From DATHAP01 sp963762865 (lineage in GTDB: Bacteria; Actinomycetota; Actinomycetes; JACCUZ01): DNA of 64,000 nt. This document shows positions 24,726 to 34,163 of the stretch, piece after piece. Position 1 is the stretch's first letter; each line of letters opens with the position of its first letter. Below the pieces are notes generated by a model. It was not told the DNA's origin. It was given only the letters and a program-made list of their open reading frames with translations, and ran no database searches. The stretch covers positions 62,001 to 126,000 of the forward strand of contig CAVXNC010000025.1 in the NCBI GenBank assembly GCA_963762865.1, read 5' to 3'. Both the position numbers and the translations under genes were made by a program.

Positions 24726-27155
24726 TCAGCCCTGCTCGGCCCAGTCGCCCAGCACCCAGTCGCGCACCTCGGGCATGTCCTCGAGGTTCTCGACGACGTA
24801 CTCCTCGTGGCGGGCCAGCTGCGACTGGCAGAAGGCCATCAGGTCGCTCGCCCCCGGCGGCATTCGCCGCGCGTTGTTCAGCGCGTCCATCACCAGGTGG
24901 TAGCGGGACGCCCTGTTGCGCACGACCATGTCGAAGGGCGTCGTGGTCGTGCCCTCCTCGATGAAGCCGCGCACCCGGAAGCGGTCGGCGACGGGCCGGC
25001 CGTGCACGAGCTGGTGGATCGCACCGGGATACCCGTGGAAGGCGAACACCACGTCGACGTGGTCGGTGAACAGCTCCTTGAAGAACCTCTCGGTCATCCC
25101 GTGCGGGTGGTCCTTCTGCCTCGGCAGCGTCATCAGGTCGACGACGTTGACGACCCGGGTGCGGAAGCGCGGCAGCCGCTCGCGCAGGATCGCCGCCGCC
25201 GCGACCGTCTCCATCGTCACCACGTCACCGGCGCACGCCAGCACGATGTCGGGGTCGTCGGTGCCGTCGTCGTTGCCGGCCCAGTCCCAGATGCCTGCGC
25301 CGTCCGCGCAGTGCTTGATCGCCTCGTCGATCGACAGGTACTGCAGCTGCGGCTGCTTGTCGATGACGACCAGGTTGACGTAGGACCGCGACCGGAAGCA
25401 GTGGTCGGCCACCGAGAGCAGGCAGTTGGCGTCCGGCGGCAGGTAGACCCGGCCGACGTTGCCGCGCTGGGTGATGACGTTCTGGATCAGGCCCGGGCCC
25501 TGGTGGCTGAAGCCGTTGTGGTCGTTCCGCCACGCCGTCGACGTCAGCAGGATGTTCAGGCTCGGGACCTTGGCGCGCCAGTCCAGCTCGTCGGCCTCCT
25601 GCAGCCACTTGCTGTGCTGCACCGTCTGCGAGGCGCTCACCATCGCGAAGGCCTCGTACGTCGCGAACATGCCGTGGCGGCCGGTCAGGTTGTAGCCCTC
25701 GAGCCAGCCGTGGCAGTTGTGCTCCGACAGGACCTCCATCACCCGGCCGTCCCGCGAGAGCTTGACGTCGTCGGCCGTCACGCGCTCCGCGAAGCCGCGG
25801 TCCGACGCCTCGAAGACCGCACCGAGCCGGTTGCTGTTGGTCTCGTCAGGACAGAACAGCCGGAAGTTGTGCGGGTTGCGGCGGTAGATGTCGCGCATCA
25901 GCTCGCCGAGCTTGCGGGTCGACTCGGCGCGGTCCTTCGCCGGCACCGGCACGTCGATCGCGTAGTCGCGGAAGTCCGGCAGGTCCAGGTCCTTCGTCAG
26001 CCGGCCGCCGTTGGCGTGCGGCGTGGCACTCATCCGCAGGTCGCCCGCCGGGTTGGCCCGCCGTACCAGCTCGGTCGGCACCCCGTCGTCGTCGAAGAGC
26101 TCCTCGGGGGCGTACGACCGCATCCAGTCCTCGAGGACCTTCAGGTGTGCGGTGTCGCCCTTCACACCCGACAGCGGCACCTGGTGCGCCCGCCAGGTGC
26201 CCCGGACCTGCACGCCGTCGACGACGTCGGGACCGGTCCAGCCCTTGGGGCTGCGCAGCACGATCAGCGGCCAGCGCGGCCGGGCACCGTCCCAGTCGCC
26301 ACCGCGGGCCGACGCCTGGATCTCGCGGATGCGCGCCCACGCCCCCGCGAGCGCTTCCGCGAAGCGGTGGTGCATGCCCGGCAGGTCCTCGCCCTCGACC
26401 TCGATCACCTCGTAGCCGTGGCCCTCGAGCAGCGACCGCACCTCGGCGGGGTCCTTGCGTGCGAGGACGGTCGGTCCGGCGATCTTGGCGCCGTTGAGGT
26501 GCAGCACCGGGAGGACCGCTCCGTCGCGCGCCGGGTTGAGGAAGGAGATGCCCTTCCACGACCCCTCGAGCGGCCCGGTCTCGGCCTCGCCGTCTCCGAC
26601 GACGGCCAGCGCGATCAGGTCCGGGTTGTCCATGACGGCGCCGAAGGCGTGCACCAGCACGTAGCCGAGCTCGCCGCCCTCGTGGATCGAGCCCGGGGTC
26701 GGCACCGACACGTGCGACGGGATGCCGCCGGGCGCCGAGAACTGCCGGAAGAGCCGCCGCATCCCCTCGGTGTCCTGCGTGACGTCCGGGTAGATCTCGG
26801 TGTAGGTCCCCTCCAGGTAGCCGGCGGCGACGAGGGCGGGGCCGCCGTGTCCCGGCCCGGCGAGGTAGAGCACCTCCTGGCCGGTGTGCCGGATCAGTCG
26901 CGACATGTGCGCGTAGATGAAGGACAGCCCCGGGCTGGTGCCCCAGTGGCCGAGCAGCCGGGGCTTGATGTCGTCGGACGAGAGCGTCTCCCGCAGCAAG
27001 GGGTTGGCCATCAGGTAGATCTGCCCGACGGTCAGGTAGTTGTTGGCGCGCCACCAGGCGTCGACCGCCGCCAGCTCGTCGTCGTCCGGGTGGGCCAGCC
27101 GCTCCACAAGGTCGGCCGCCGGAGCGGCGCCGCTCCTGGTCTCCGTCGTCGTCAC
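24726..27155 (-). CDS. xfp: Xylulose-5-phosphate/fructose-6-phosphate phosphoketolase
   Basis: Thiamine-diphosphate enzyme that splits xylulose-5-P or fructose-6-P with phosphate to give acetyl phosphate. The 809 residues match the family length. Motifs include HWGTSPGLSFIYAH, GPGHGGPA, the diphosphate-binding GDGEAETGPLEGSWKG, LVVIDKQPQLQYL and HPHGMTERFF. The acetyl phosphate is used by the adjacent acetate kinase to make ATP, or supplies acetyl-CoA. ATG start in good context, divergent from the GH13 gene. Confidence 0.95.
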   Translation of the reverse strand: MTTTETRSGAAPAADLVERLAHPDDDELAAVDAWWRANNYLTVGQIYLMANPLLRETLSSDDIKPRLLGHWGTSPGLSFIYAHMSRLIRHTGQEVLYLAGPGHGGPALVAAGYLEGTYTEIYPDVTQDTEGMRRLFRQFSAPGGIPSHVSVPTPGSIHEGGELGYVLVHAFGAVMDNPDLIALAVVGDGEAETGPLEGSWKGISFLNPARDGAVLPVLHLNGAKIAGPTVLARKDPAEVRSLLEGHGYEVIEVEGEDLPGMHHRFAEALAGAWARIREIQASARGGDWDGARPRWPLIVLRSPKGWTGPDVVDGVQVRGTWRAHQVPLSGVKGDTAHLKVLEDWMRSYAPEELFDDDGVPTELVRRANPAGDLRMSATPHANGGRLTKDLDLPDFRDYAIDVPVPAKDRAESTRKLGELMRDIYRRNPHNFRLFCPDETNSNRLGAVFEASDRGFAERVTADDVKLSRDGRVMEVLSEHNCHGWLEGYNLTGRHGMFATYEAFAMVSASQTVQHSKWLQEADELDWRAKVPSLNILLTSTAWRNDHNGFSHQGPGLIQNVITQRGNVGRVYLPPDANCLLSVADHCFRSRSYVNLVVIDKQPQLQYLSIDEAIKHCADGAGIWDWAGNDDGTDDPDIVLACAGDVVTMETVAAAAILRERLPRFRTRVVNVVDLMTLPRQKDHPHGMTERFFKELFTDHVDVVFAFHGYPGAIHQLVHGRPVADRFRVRGFIEEGTTTTPFDMVVRNRASRYHLVMDALNNARRMPPGASDLMAFCQSQLARHEEYVVENLEDMPEVRDWVLGDWAEQG

Positions 27156-27271
27156 TGGATCTCCCCTTCGCCGGCACTGCTGCCCGGCACGGCCGGGCTC
27201 CCGAGCTTCGGACGCTACTCCCGGCCGGCCGCCGCGCGTTCAGCGATCCGTTCCGTGGGCAGACCCAGGAC

Positions 27272-28924
27272 ATGCGCATCACCGACACGAGCGACCTCTG
27301 GTGGAAGAACGCCGTCGTCTACTGCCTGGACGTCAAGCGGTTCGCCGACTCCGACGGGGACGGCTGGGGCGACTTCCGCGGCCTCGCCGGCAAGGTCGAC
27401 TACCTCGCCGACCTCGGCGTCACCTGCCTGTGGCTGATGCCGTTCTACCCCTCCCCGATGCGCGACGACGGCTACGACATCACCGACTACTACGGCATCG
27501 ACCCGCGGCTGGGGACCTTCGGCGACTTCGTGGAGTTCATGCGCACCGCGCGCGACCGCGGCATCCGGGTCATCGCCGACCTGGTGCCCAACCACACCTC
27601 GGACGAGCACCCGTGGTTCCAGTCGGCCCGACAGGGCCCGGGCTCGCCCTTCCACGACTGGTACGTCTGGGCCGACGAGCGACCGGCCGAGAGCCCCAGC
27701 GACGTCGCCTTCCCGGGTGAGGAGACCAGCATCTGGGAGTACGCGCCGGAGTGCGGCCGCTACTTCCTGCACCGCTTCTACCGGTTCCAGCCCGACCTCG
27801 ACGTGTCCAACCCGGCCGTCCGCGAGGAGATCGCCAAGATCGCCGGCTTCTGGCTGGAGCTCGGCCTCTCCGGCTTCCGGATCGACGCGGTGCCCGCGCT
27901 GCTGGAGACCGACGACGACGCGGCCCGCGCCCGGATGCCCGACCCGCACGCCTTCCTGCGCCACCTGCGCGGCTTCCTCGGCCGCCGCTCCGGCGAGTCG
28001 ATGCTGCTCGGTGAGGTCAACCTGCCCCACGACCAGCAGCGCGAGTTCTTCGGCACCGGCCACGCGGCGGAGCTGTCAACCTGCTTCGACTTCATCTCCA
28101 TGCAGAACCTCTGGCTCTCCATGGCGCGCCAGGACGCCAGCCCGCTGGCGCACGCCGTCGAGGCGCGGCCCGCCGTCGTCGCCGAGGGACAGTGGGCCTC
28201 GTTCGTCCGCAACCACGACGAGCTCACCCTCGACCGGCTCACCGGCAGCGAGCGGCAGGAGGTCTTCAAGGCCTTCGGCCCACGCAAGACCATGCAGGTG
28301 TACGACCGGGGACTGCGCCGGCGCGTCCCCCCGATGCTCGACGGCGACCAGGACCGCATCCGGCTGCTCTACAGCCTGATGTTCTCGATCCCCGGCACCC
28401 CGGTCCTCTTCTACGGCGAGGAGATCGGCATGGGCGAGAACCTCTCGGCCGACCAGCGCCTCGCCGTCCGCACGCCGATGCAGTGGAGCGCGACCCGCAA
28501 CGGGGGCTTCTCCACCGCCCGTGCGGCCGACCTCGTCTCGCCCGTCGTGAAGGGGGCCTTCGCGCCCTCGGCGGTCAACGCCGACGACCAGCGCCACGAC
28601 CCGGGCTCGATGCACTCCTTCATGCGCTCGCTGGTCCGCGCCTACCGGGAGTGCCCGGAGCTCGGCTGGGGCGCCTTCACCCTCCTGGGCTGCGACGCGC
28701 CGTCCGTCCTGGCCCACCGGTGCAGCTGGCAGGACCGCAGCGTCGTCGCCGTGCACAACCTGGCCGACGAGCCGGTCACCGCGCACGTCAACCTGCCCGA
28801 GGGCGTCGGCCCGGTCCGCCTGGAGCAGCCGCTGGGCGACGTACGGCTGGAGACGGACAAGCGCGGACGCTTCACCGTCCGGCTGCCCCGCTACGGCCGG
28901 CTGTGGCTGCGGGTCGCCGGCTGA
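27272..28924 (+). CDS. GH13 alpha-amylase-family protein, trehalose-synthase-like
   Basis: A 550-residue (beta/alpha)8 glycoside hydrolase. The GH13 regions are complete: VIADLVPNHTSDEH, GFRIDAVPAL (nucleophile Asp), LLGEVNLPH (acid/base Glu) and FVRNHDELTL (transition-state Asp). The opening WWKNAVVYCLDVKRFAD and GDFRGLAGKVDYLADLGVT resemble TreS-type maltose/trehalose isomerases. However, no maltokinase domain follows, and the usual glgE/treS neighbours are absent, so alpha-glucosidase or another specificity is possible. It ends in a small beta-sandwich. Confidence 0.85.
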   Translation: MRITDTSDLWWKNAVVYCLDVKRFADSDGDGWGDFRGLAGKVDYLADLGVTCLWLMPFYPSPMRDDGYDITDYYGIDPRLGTFGDFVEFMRTARDRGIRVIADLVPNHTSDEHPWFQSARQGPGSPFHDWYVWADERPAESPSDVAFPGEETSIWEYAPECGRYFLHRFYRFQPDLDVSNPAVREEIAKIAGFWLELGLSGFRIDAVPALLETDDDAARARMPDPHAFLRHLRGFLGRRSGESMLLGEVNLPHDQQREFFGTGHAAELSTCFDFISMQNLWLSMARQDASPLAHAVEARPAVVAEGQWASFVRNHDELTLDRLTGSERQEVFKAFGPRKTMQVYDRGLRRRVPPMLDGDQDRIRLLYSLMFSIPGTPVLFYGEEIGMGENLSADQRLAVRTPMQWSATRNGGFSTARAADLVSPVVKGAFAPSAVNADDQRHDPGSMHSFMRSLVRAYRECPELGWGAFTLLGCDAPSVLAHRCSWQDRSVVAVHNLADEPVTAHVNLPEGVGPVRLEQPLGDVRLETDKRGRFTVRLPRYGRLWLRVAG

Positions 28925-28945
28925 CCGGTCACCCTGGGTAACCGG
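28925..28945 (+). promoter_or_regulatory. Imperfect palindrome upstream of the GGDEF-EAL gene
   Basis: CCGGTCACCC, one base T, GGGTAACCGG: two 10-base arms with a single mismatch, directly after the stop of the GH13 gene. The near-zero spacer favours a dimeric protein-binding site over a terminator. A possible promoter (TTGACT at 28959, GATCCT at 28981, 16 base spacer) follows it. Confidence 0.35.
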
Positions 28946-29053
28946 ACTTTACGTTCAGTTGACTCGCGGAGCGTTGGGGTGATCCTTTGCGTGCCGAGGT
29001 GCGAGCACGGTGCGTGACGGGGACGATGAGCGCCTGGCAGGGGAGGGACGGCT

Positions 29054-30832
29054 CTGGCTGGCGACGAGCTCTTCGACGGCCCGGCGAGGTACGCCGAGGC
29101 CATCCTCGGCACGCCCCGGACCCCGAGCAACGGCGCCGGCAACGACCCCGGCGAGGGACCGGCCTCCCGCCACGACACCGACCCCGACTTCCAGGCGGTC
29201 TTCGAGCGCAGCCCGGTCGGGATGGCCGTGCTCGACGCCCTCGGCCGGGTGGTGCTCGCCAACCCCGCCCTCGGCGCCTTCCTCGGGCGCGCGGCCGCCG
29301 GGCTGACGGGGACGACGCTGCACGACCTGGCGGCCACCGACGACGTCGGCCGCTTCCGGGCCGGCCTCACCGAGCGGCGGATGCGGCACGAGCGCGGCCA
29401 CGAGCTGTGGGCCGTGGTGTCGGCGGTGGCGATGCCCGAGGTCGGCGACGGCGCGCTGCTCGTCTGCCTCGACGACGCGACCAGCCGGCGCAACACCGAG
29501 CGGATGCTCGTGCACGCGGCCCTGCACGACAGCCTCACCAACCTGCCCAACCGCCGGCTGCTGCGCGACCGGCTCGACACCGCGCTCGCCCGGGCGCACC
29601 GCAGCCTGAGCACCGTCGCGGTCCTCTTCATCGACCTCGACCACTTCAAGGACGTCAACGACACCTTCGGCCACGACGCCGGCGACGAGGTGCTCGTCGG
29701 TGTCGCCGCCGGCATCCACGCCGCGCTCCGGTCGTGCGACACGGTGGCGCGGCTCGGCGGTGACGAGTTCGTCGTCGTGTGCGAGGACGTCGCCTCCGAG
29801 CACGACGTCACGGGGCTTGCGGAGCGGCTTCTCGAGGGCGTACGCCGCCCGGTGACCGTGCAGGGCCGCGCGGTGTCGGTCGCAGCGAGCATCGGGATCG
29901 CGATCGCCGGCCCGCACGCCGAGACGGGCGAGGAGCTGATCCGGCTCGCAGACCTCGCGATGTACCGCGCCAAGCAACGGTCCGACACCTCCTACGTCCT
30001 GGCCGACAGCGCCGTCGACGAGCGCGAGCCCTCGGACGGCGTCTGGAGCGGCTACGGCTCGCGCTCGACCGACCTGCTCGCCGACCTGCGCCACGCCATC
30101 CAGGCCGACGAGCTGGTGCTGCACTACCAGCCGGTGGTGCGCGTCGACGGCGGGCTGATCGGCCTCGAGGCGCTGCTGCGCTGGCCGCACCCGAAGCAGG
30201 GGCTGCTGATGCCGCAGGACTTCCTGCCGCGCGTCGCCGGCACCGACCTGGCGCGACCGCTGTCCGACTGGGTGCTGCGGGCCGCGGTCCGCGATGCCGC
30301 GTCCTGGCACGACCCGCAGGTGCGGGTCAGCGTCAACATGTGGGCGGCGGAGGTGGCCCGGCCGGGCTTCGCCGAGACCGTGGGCGTGCTGCTGACGTGG
30401 GCCGGGCTGCAGGCCAAGGCGCTCTACCTCGAGCTGCACGAGAGCGAGCTCCCGGAGGCCGGCCCCAACCTGGCCGACGAGCTCGACCAGCTCCGGCGGC
30501 TCGGCGTCGGGCTGGCGATCGACGACTACGGCACCGGCGGGATGTCGCTGACGTCGCTGCGCCGGCTGCCGGTCGACACGGTGAAGGTGGACCGGTCGTT
30601 CGTGGCCAACCTGCTGGGCAGCGGCGAGGACGCGGTGGTCGTGGCGGCCGTGGCGGCCGCTGCCCGGGCGGCCGGGCGGCACCCGCTCGCGATCGGGGTC
30701 GAGACCCCTGCCCAGCTGCGCCGGGTGCGGGAGCTGGGCTACGAGAGCCTGCAGGGCTACATCGCCGGTGCACCGGCCCCGCTGATCGACCTGCGCGACG
30801 TCATCAGCCATCGCCGCGTACAGCTGGACTGA
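29054..30832 (+). CDS. PAS-GGDEF-EAL cyclic-di-GMP protein
   Basis: A regulator with a sensory PAS-like domain (FERSPVGMAVLDALGRVV), a diguanylate cyclase domain with intact RLGGDEF, and a phosphodiesterase domain with EALLRW and KVDRSF. The usual DDFGTGYSS loop reads DDYGTGGMS and the AEGVET segment reads AIGVET, so an EAL catalytic acid is missing and hydrolysis may be weak. The start is uncertain. The frame opens after a stop at about 29026 and has no ATG/GTG/TTG before the PAS domain. CTG 29054, with AGGGGAGGG upstream, is proposed; ATG 29222 would cut into PAS, and a frameshift is also possible. Confidence 0.85.
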   Translation: MAGDELFDGPARYAEAILGTPRTPSNGAGNDPGEGPASRHDTDPDFQAVFERSPVGMAVLDALGRVVLANPALGAFLGRAAAGLTGTTLHDLAATDDVGRFRAGLTERRMRHERGHELWAVVSAVAMPEVGDGALLVCLDDATSRRNTERMLVHAALHDSLTNLPNRRLLRDRLDTALARAHRSLSTVAVLFIDLDHFKDVNDTFGHDAGDEVLVGVAAGIHAALRSCDTVARLGGDEFVVVCEDVASEHDVTGLAERLLEGVRRPVTVQGRAVSVAASIGIAIAGPHAETGEELIRLADLAMYRAKQRSDTSYVLADSAVDEREPSDGVWSGYGSRSTDLLADLRHAIQADELVLHYQPVVRVDGGLIGLEALLRWPHPKQGLLMPQDFLPRVAGTDLARPLSDWVLRAAVRDAASWHDPQVRVSVNMWAAEVARPGFAETVGVLLTWAGLQAKALYLELHESELPEAGPNLADELDQLRRLGVGLAIDDYGTGGMSLTSLRRLPVDTVKVDRSFVANLLGSGEDAVVVAAVAAAARAAGRHPLAIGVETPAQLRRVRELGYESLQGYIAGAPAPLIDLRDVISHRRVQLD

Positions 30833-30874
30833 CCGGCCTTGCGGGCGTCCGCCGTCCGCCTCGCCCACCACCTT

Positions 30875-30925
30875 GTGGACGCGGACACACCGGCCGGCCG
30901 GCGTGTCTGGTGCCGCAGCGTCCAC
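30875..30925 (+). terminator. Nested hairpin downstream of the GGDEF-EAL gene
   Basis: Outer arms GTGGACGC/GCGTCCAC enclose a 12+12 base inverted repeat (30884-30895 with 30896-30907, one mismatch). It starts 43 bases after the stop of the cyclic-di-GMP gene and precedes the sigK promoter. No T-tract follows, as is common in high-GC actinobacteria. A regulatory role cannot be excluded. Confidence 0.45.
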
Positions 30926-30943
30926 ACGACGCGCGCGGGCGGA

Positions 30944-30972
30944 CCAATCCGGGCGGGCGCGCGCACCGAATC
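30944..30972 (+). promoter_or_regulatory. Putative SigK-type promoter of sigK
   Basis: CCAATCC (30944-30950), a 16-base spacer, then CGAATC (30967-30972), 45 bases before the sigK start. The same arrangement occurs before the DUF4331 gene. Mycobacterial SigK recognises a CCATCC-type -35 element, so autoregulation is a sensible inference. Confidence 0.55.
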
Positions 30973-31017
30973 ACCTGCCGACGAGGCCGCACCCAGACCC
31001 GGCGACGGAGGTTCGAC

Positions 31018-31655
31018 ATGCCTGCTGACGGGCGGACGCCGGCCGGAGTCGTCAGACTGTCGGGCATGCCGCTGCGCGCCGCCCGCCCGGGCCCGGACGA
31101 CGGGTCCGCTGCGGACGTCGAGGAGCTGCTCCGCCGGGTGTCGCGCGGTGACACCCCCGCCTTCGAGACGCTCTACGACCGGGTCGTCGGCACCGTCTAC
31201 GGCGTGATCCGCCGCGTGCTGCGCGACCCGGCGCAGAGCGAGGAGGTCACCCAGGAGGTCATGGTCGAGGTGTGGCGCACGGCCACCCGCTTCGACCGGA
31301 CCCGCGGCAGCGCCACGACCTGGATCCACACGATGGCGCACCGCCGCGCGATCGACCGGGTGCGCGCGACCCAGTCGGCGCACGACCGCGACGAGCGCGA
31401 TCGGGCGGCGCGACCAGGTCGGAGCCCTACGACGTGGTCGTCGACCAGGTCGAGGCCCGCCTCGAGCAGGAACAGGTGCGCCGCTGCCTGGACGGGCTCA
31501 CCGAGCTGCAACGCCAGTCGGTGACGCTCGCCTACTACGGCGGCTACACCTACCGCGAGGTCGCGGAGGTGCTGGACACCCCGCTGGGGACCGTGAAGAC
31601 CAGGCTGCGCGACGGCCTGATCCGGATGAGGGACTGCTTGGGGGTGACGGCATGA
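31018..31655 (+). pseudogene. sigK: ECF sigma factor SigK, frameshifted
   Basis: An extracytoplasmic-function sigma factor. Region 2 (FETLYDRVVGTVYGVI, EEVTQEVMVEVWRTATRFD, RGSATTWIHTMAHRRAIDR) is encoded from ATG 31018, which has a GGAGG site 9 bases upstream. Region 4 (VRRCLDGLTELQRQSVTLAY, YREVAEVLDTPLGTVKTRL) is in the next frame. The break at about 31405-31425 fits one missing base. Both halves are well conserved, so a sequence error is likely. The end overlaps the rskA start (ATGA), the classic sigma/anti-sigma coupling. Confidence 0.88.
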
Positions 31656-32383
31656 GCAACGGAGCCGATCTGCACACGCTGACCGGCGCCTATGCCGCCG
31701 ACGCCCTCGACCCGGTCGAGCGCGACGAGTTCGAGCGGCACCTGCAGGAGTGCGCCGACTGCCGCCAGGAGGTCGCCGAGCTCCGCGCGACGACAGCGCG
31801 GCTGGCGGGCGCGAGCTACGAGATGCCGGCCGCCGAGCTGCGCGGCCGGGTGCTCGACGAGGTGAGCCGCACGCGGCAGGAAGCACCGGCGGTCGACCAC
31901 CGCTTCTCGCGCGCTGAGGAGCCGGCGTCGCGGTCGTGGTGGCAGCAGCCGGCCTCTCTGGCTGCCGCCTTCTTCCTGGTCGCCGCACTCGGCCTCGGTG
32001 CGCTCGCCGGCGTCCAGTGGCAGCGCGCCGACGAGGCGCAGCAGCGCGCCGACCGCATCGCGGCGGTGGCCACCGACCCGGACCGGGTCGAGAGCAGCGC
32101 CGCGGGGACGACCGGCGGGAGCGGCACGGTCGTCGCGGCCGACGACCTCGCGGTCTTCCGCACCGACGACCTGCCCGAGCTGCCGGCCGACCAGGCCTAC
32201 CAGCTCTGGCTGATCAACGACGACGGCGCGACGTCGGTCGGCGTGCTCGGCCGGGGCGGGCAGCTGGAGATGGTGATGGACGACGTGTCCGGCGCCGACT
32301 CGGTGGGCCTGACCGTCGAGCCCGCGTCCGGGTCGGAGCAGCCGACCGGCGAGCTCGTCCTGCAGCTCCCGCTCGACTCCTGA
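31652..32383 (+). CDS. rskA: Anti-sigma-K factor RskA
   Basis: Membrane-bound inhibitor of SigK, 243 residues. The N-terminal cytoplasmic domain holds the zinc-binding anti-sigma motif (EFERHLQECADCRQEV, HxxxCxxC). One transmembrane segment follows at about residues 97-117 (SLAAAFFLVAALGLGALAG), and the outer C-terminal domain has the RskA pattern AYQLWLINDDGATSVGVL. Overlapping the sigK stop by four bases, it is the cognate regulator. Release of SigK would require regulated proteolysis of RskA. Confidence 0.92.
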   Translation: MSNGADLHTLTGAYAADALDPVERDEFERHLQECADCRQEVAELRATTARLAGASYEMPAAELRGRVLDEVSRTRQEAPAVDHRFSRAEEPASRSWWQQPASLAAAFFLVAALGLGALAGVQWQRADEAQQRADRIAAVATDPDRVESSAAGTTGGSGTVVAADDLAVFRTDDLPELPADQAYQLWLINDDGATSVGVLGRGGQLEMVMDDVSGADSVGLTVEPASGSEQPTGELVLQLPLDS

Positions 32384-32501
32384 CGCCGCGGGCTCGCCAC
32401 AGCCCGCCGCCGAGCGCTCCCAACACGCCCGACACACCGGCGTGCGACGTACCGACTCGCAGCGCTCGGCGTTGGAACGCCGCAGGTTTCCTGCGAGCCA
32501 G

Positions 32502-32530
32502 CCAATCCGGGCGGTACGTCGCCCCGAACT
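32502..32530 (+). promoter_or_regulatory. Putative SigK-type promoter of the DUF4331 operon
   Basis: CCAATCC (32502-32508), a 16-base spacer, then CGAACT (32525-32530). Identical -35 element, spacing and CGAA start of the -10 to the copy before sigK; the first 13 bases, CCAATCCGGGCGG, are the same in both. It lies 57 bases upstream of the DUF4331 start. Confidence 0.55.
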
Positions 32531-32587
32531 GAGGCGGACAAGGCGGTGTGACTCCGATCACCGCCCCACACCCCTCAGGGAGGGACC

Positions 32588-34134
32588 ATGTCCGAGAGGA
32601 CAACCCAGTCCGGACGAGGCAGGAAGGTCCGCGCCACAGCGATGCTGGGCGTCGGCACCCTGCTCGCCGGCGGTGGCATCGCAGGTCTGGCGCCGGGCGG
32701 CGCCACGGCCTCCAGCCACCGCGAGGCACCGGCCATCTCCGGTCAGCCGCAGTACGACAACACCGACCTCTATGCCTGGGTCGACCCGAACTCGCCCGGC
32801 AAGGTGTCGCTGGTCGCCAACTGGATCCCGTTCGAGGAGCCGGGCGGCGGGCCCAACTTCTACCCGTGGGCCACGGACGCTCGCTACGACGTCAACATCG
32901 ACAACGACGACGACGCGAAGCCGGACGTCATCTACCGGTGGAAGTTCCGCAACTCGCGGACGCCGAAGCCGTCGGACAGCTTCACCGGCAACGGCACCTT
33001 CCTCACCAACAACGGGCCGGTCACGTCCCTCAAGGACCCCAACCTGCTCTTCCGCCAGACCTACGACCTGCAGCGGATCACCGTCCGCAAGGGCCCGGAC
33101 AAGGTCCGCACCGTCCTCGACAACGCGCCGGTCGCCCCGTCGCACGTCGGTGACGCGTCGATGCCGGACTACAACGCGCTGCGCAACGCCGCGGTGAAGA
33201 CCTACCAGTCGAGCCGCAAGTCGTTCGCCGGCCAGGCCGAGGACCCGTTCTTCCTCGACCTGCGGGTCTTCGACCTGCTCTACGGCGGCAACTGCATGAC
33301 CGAGGCCGGGCACGACAGCCTGGCCGGCTTCAACGTCAACTCGGTCGCGCTCCAGGTCCCGCGCGCGGACCTGACGCAGAAGAAGCAGACCGTCGTCGGC
33401 ATCTGGAGCACCACCTCGCGCAAGAACGCGAGCGGGTAGCTACAAGCAGATCTCCCGCCTCGGCCAGCCGCTGGTCAACGAGGTCGTCGTGCCCTACCGC
33501 GTGAAGGACACGTTCAACAGCCTCAAGCCGAAGCAGGACGCCGCGGCGCTGCCCTTCGTCCAGAACTCCGAGCTGGCTGCGACCCTCAACGCGGTCTGCG
33601 GCACGGACGCCCCGGTGAAGAACCGTGACGACCTCGTGCAGGTGTTCCTCACCGGCATCCCCGGCATCAACAACCCGAGCGGCAACGGCACTCCGAGCGA
33701 GATGCTGCGGCTGAGCACCGAAGTGGCTGGACGGTCAGCCCCAGAGCCGGCTCGGTGTCCTCGGCGGCGACAAGAACGGCTTCCCCAACGGCCGTCGACT
33801 CAGTGACGACGTCGTCGACATCGCGCTGCAGGTCGTCGCCGGCGAGCTCAAGGGCAAGCCGAACGACATCGGGGACGGCGTGAACGCCAACGACTCGGCG
33901 TTCAGCACCTCCTTCCCCTACCTCGGCCTGCCGCACAGCGGGTCGATCACCAAGGACGCCCCGCCGGCGCAGTCGCCTCAGTCGCTGCTGCCCGGCGGCG
34001 GCAGCGGCAACGGCTCGGACGGCGGCTTCCCCGCCGGCCAGGTCGGCCTGATCGGTCTCGGCGCCCTGGCGCTGGTGGCCGGTGCGGCGATGGCTCGCAA
34101 CGCCGCGCGCCGTCCGTCGACCGCCACCGCGTGA
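32588..34134 (+). pseudogene. DUF4331 secreted/membrane-anchored protein, two frame breaks
   Basis: Exported protein of about 510 residues. The signal peptide (residues 10-40) ends just before the family's invariant ASSHREAPAISGQPQYDNTD, where the N-terminal Ser-His-Arg-Glu is typical of DUF4331. The frame from ATG 32588 (GGGAGGGACC upstream) breaks near 33430. The continuation (YKQISRLGQPLVNEVVVP) runs in a second frame until about 33718, then RLGVLGGDKNGFPNGRRL continues in a third to 34134. Each break fits one extra base. A C-terminal transmembrane helix follows a Gly/Ser linker. The function of the family is unknown. Confidence 0.85.
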
Positions 34135-34163
34135 CCGGTCGCTGACGACAGCGGCACCCAGTC

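Noticed and set aside
24282..27437. A 1051-codon open frame on the plus strand opposite xfp
   Set aside because: Shadow of phosphoketolase in GC-rich DNA: composition is dominated by Arg, His, Val and Asp with no domain motif, and the opposite strand encodes a complete conserved enzyme.
31018..31655. Programmed frameshifting in sigK
   Set aside because: No slippery heptamer or downstream pseudoknot is apparent and many unrelated genes in the window show similar breaks, which fits sequence errors better.
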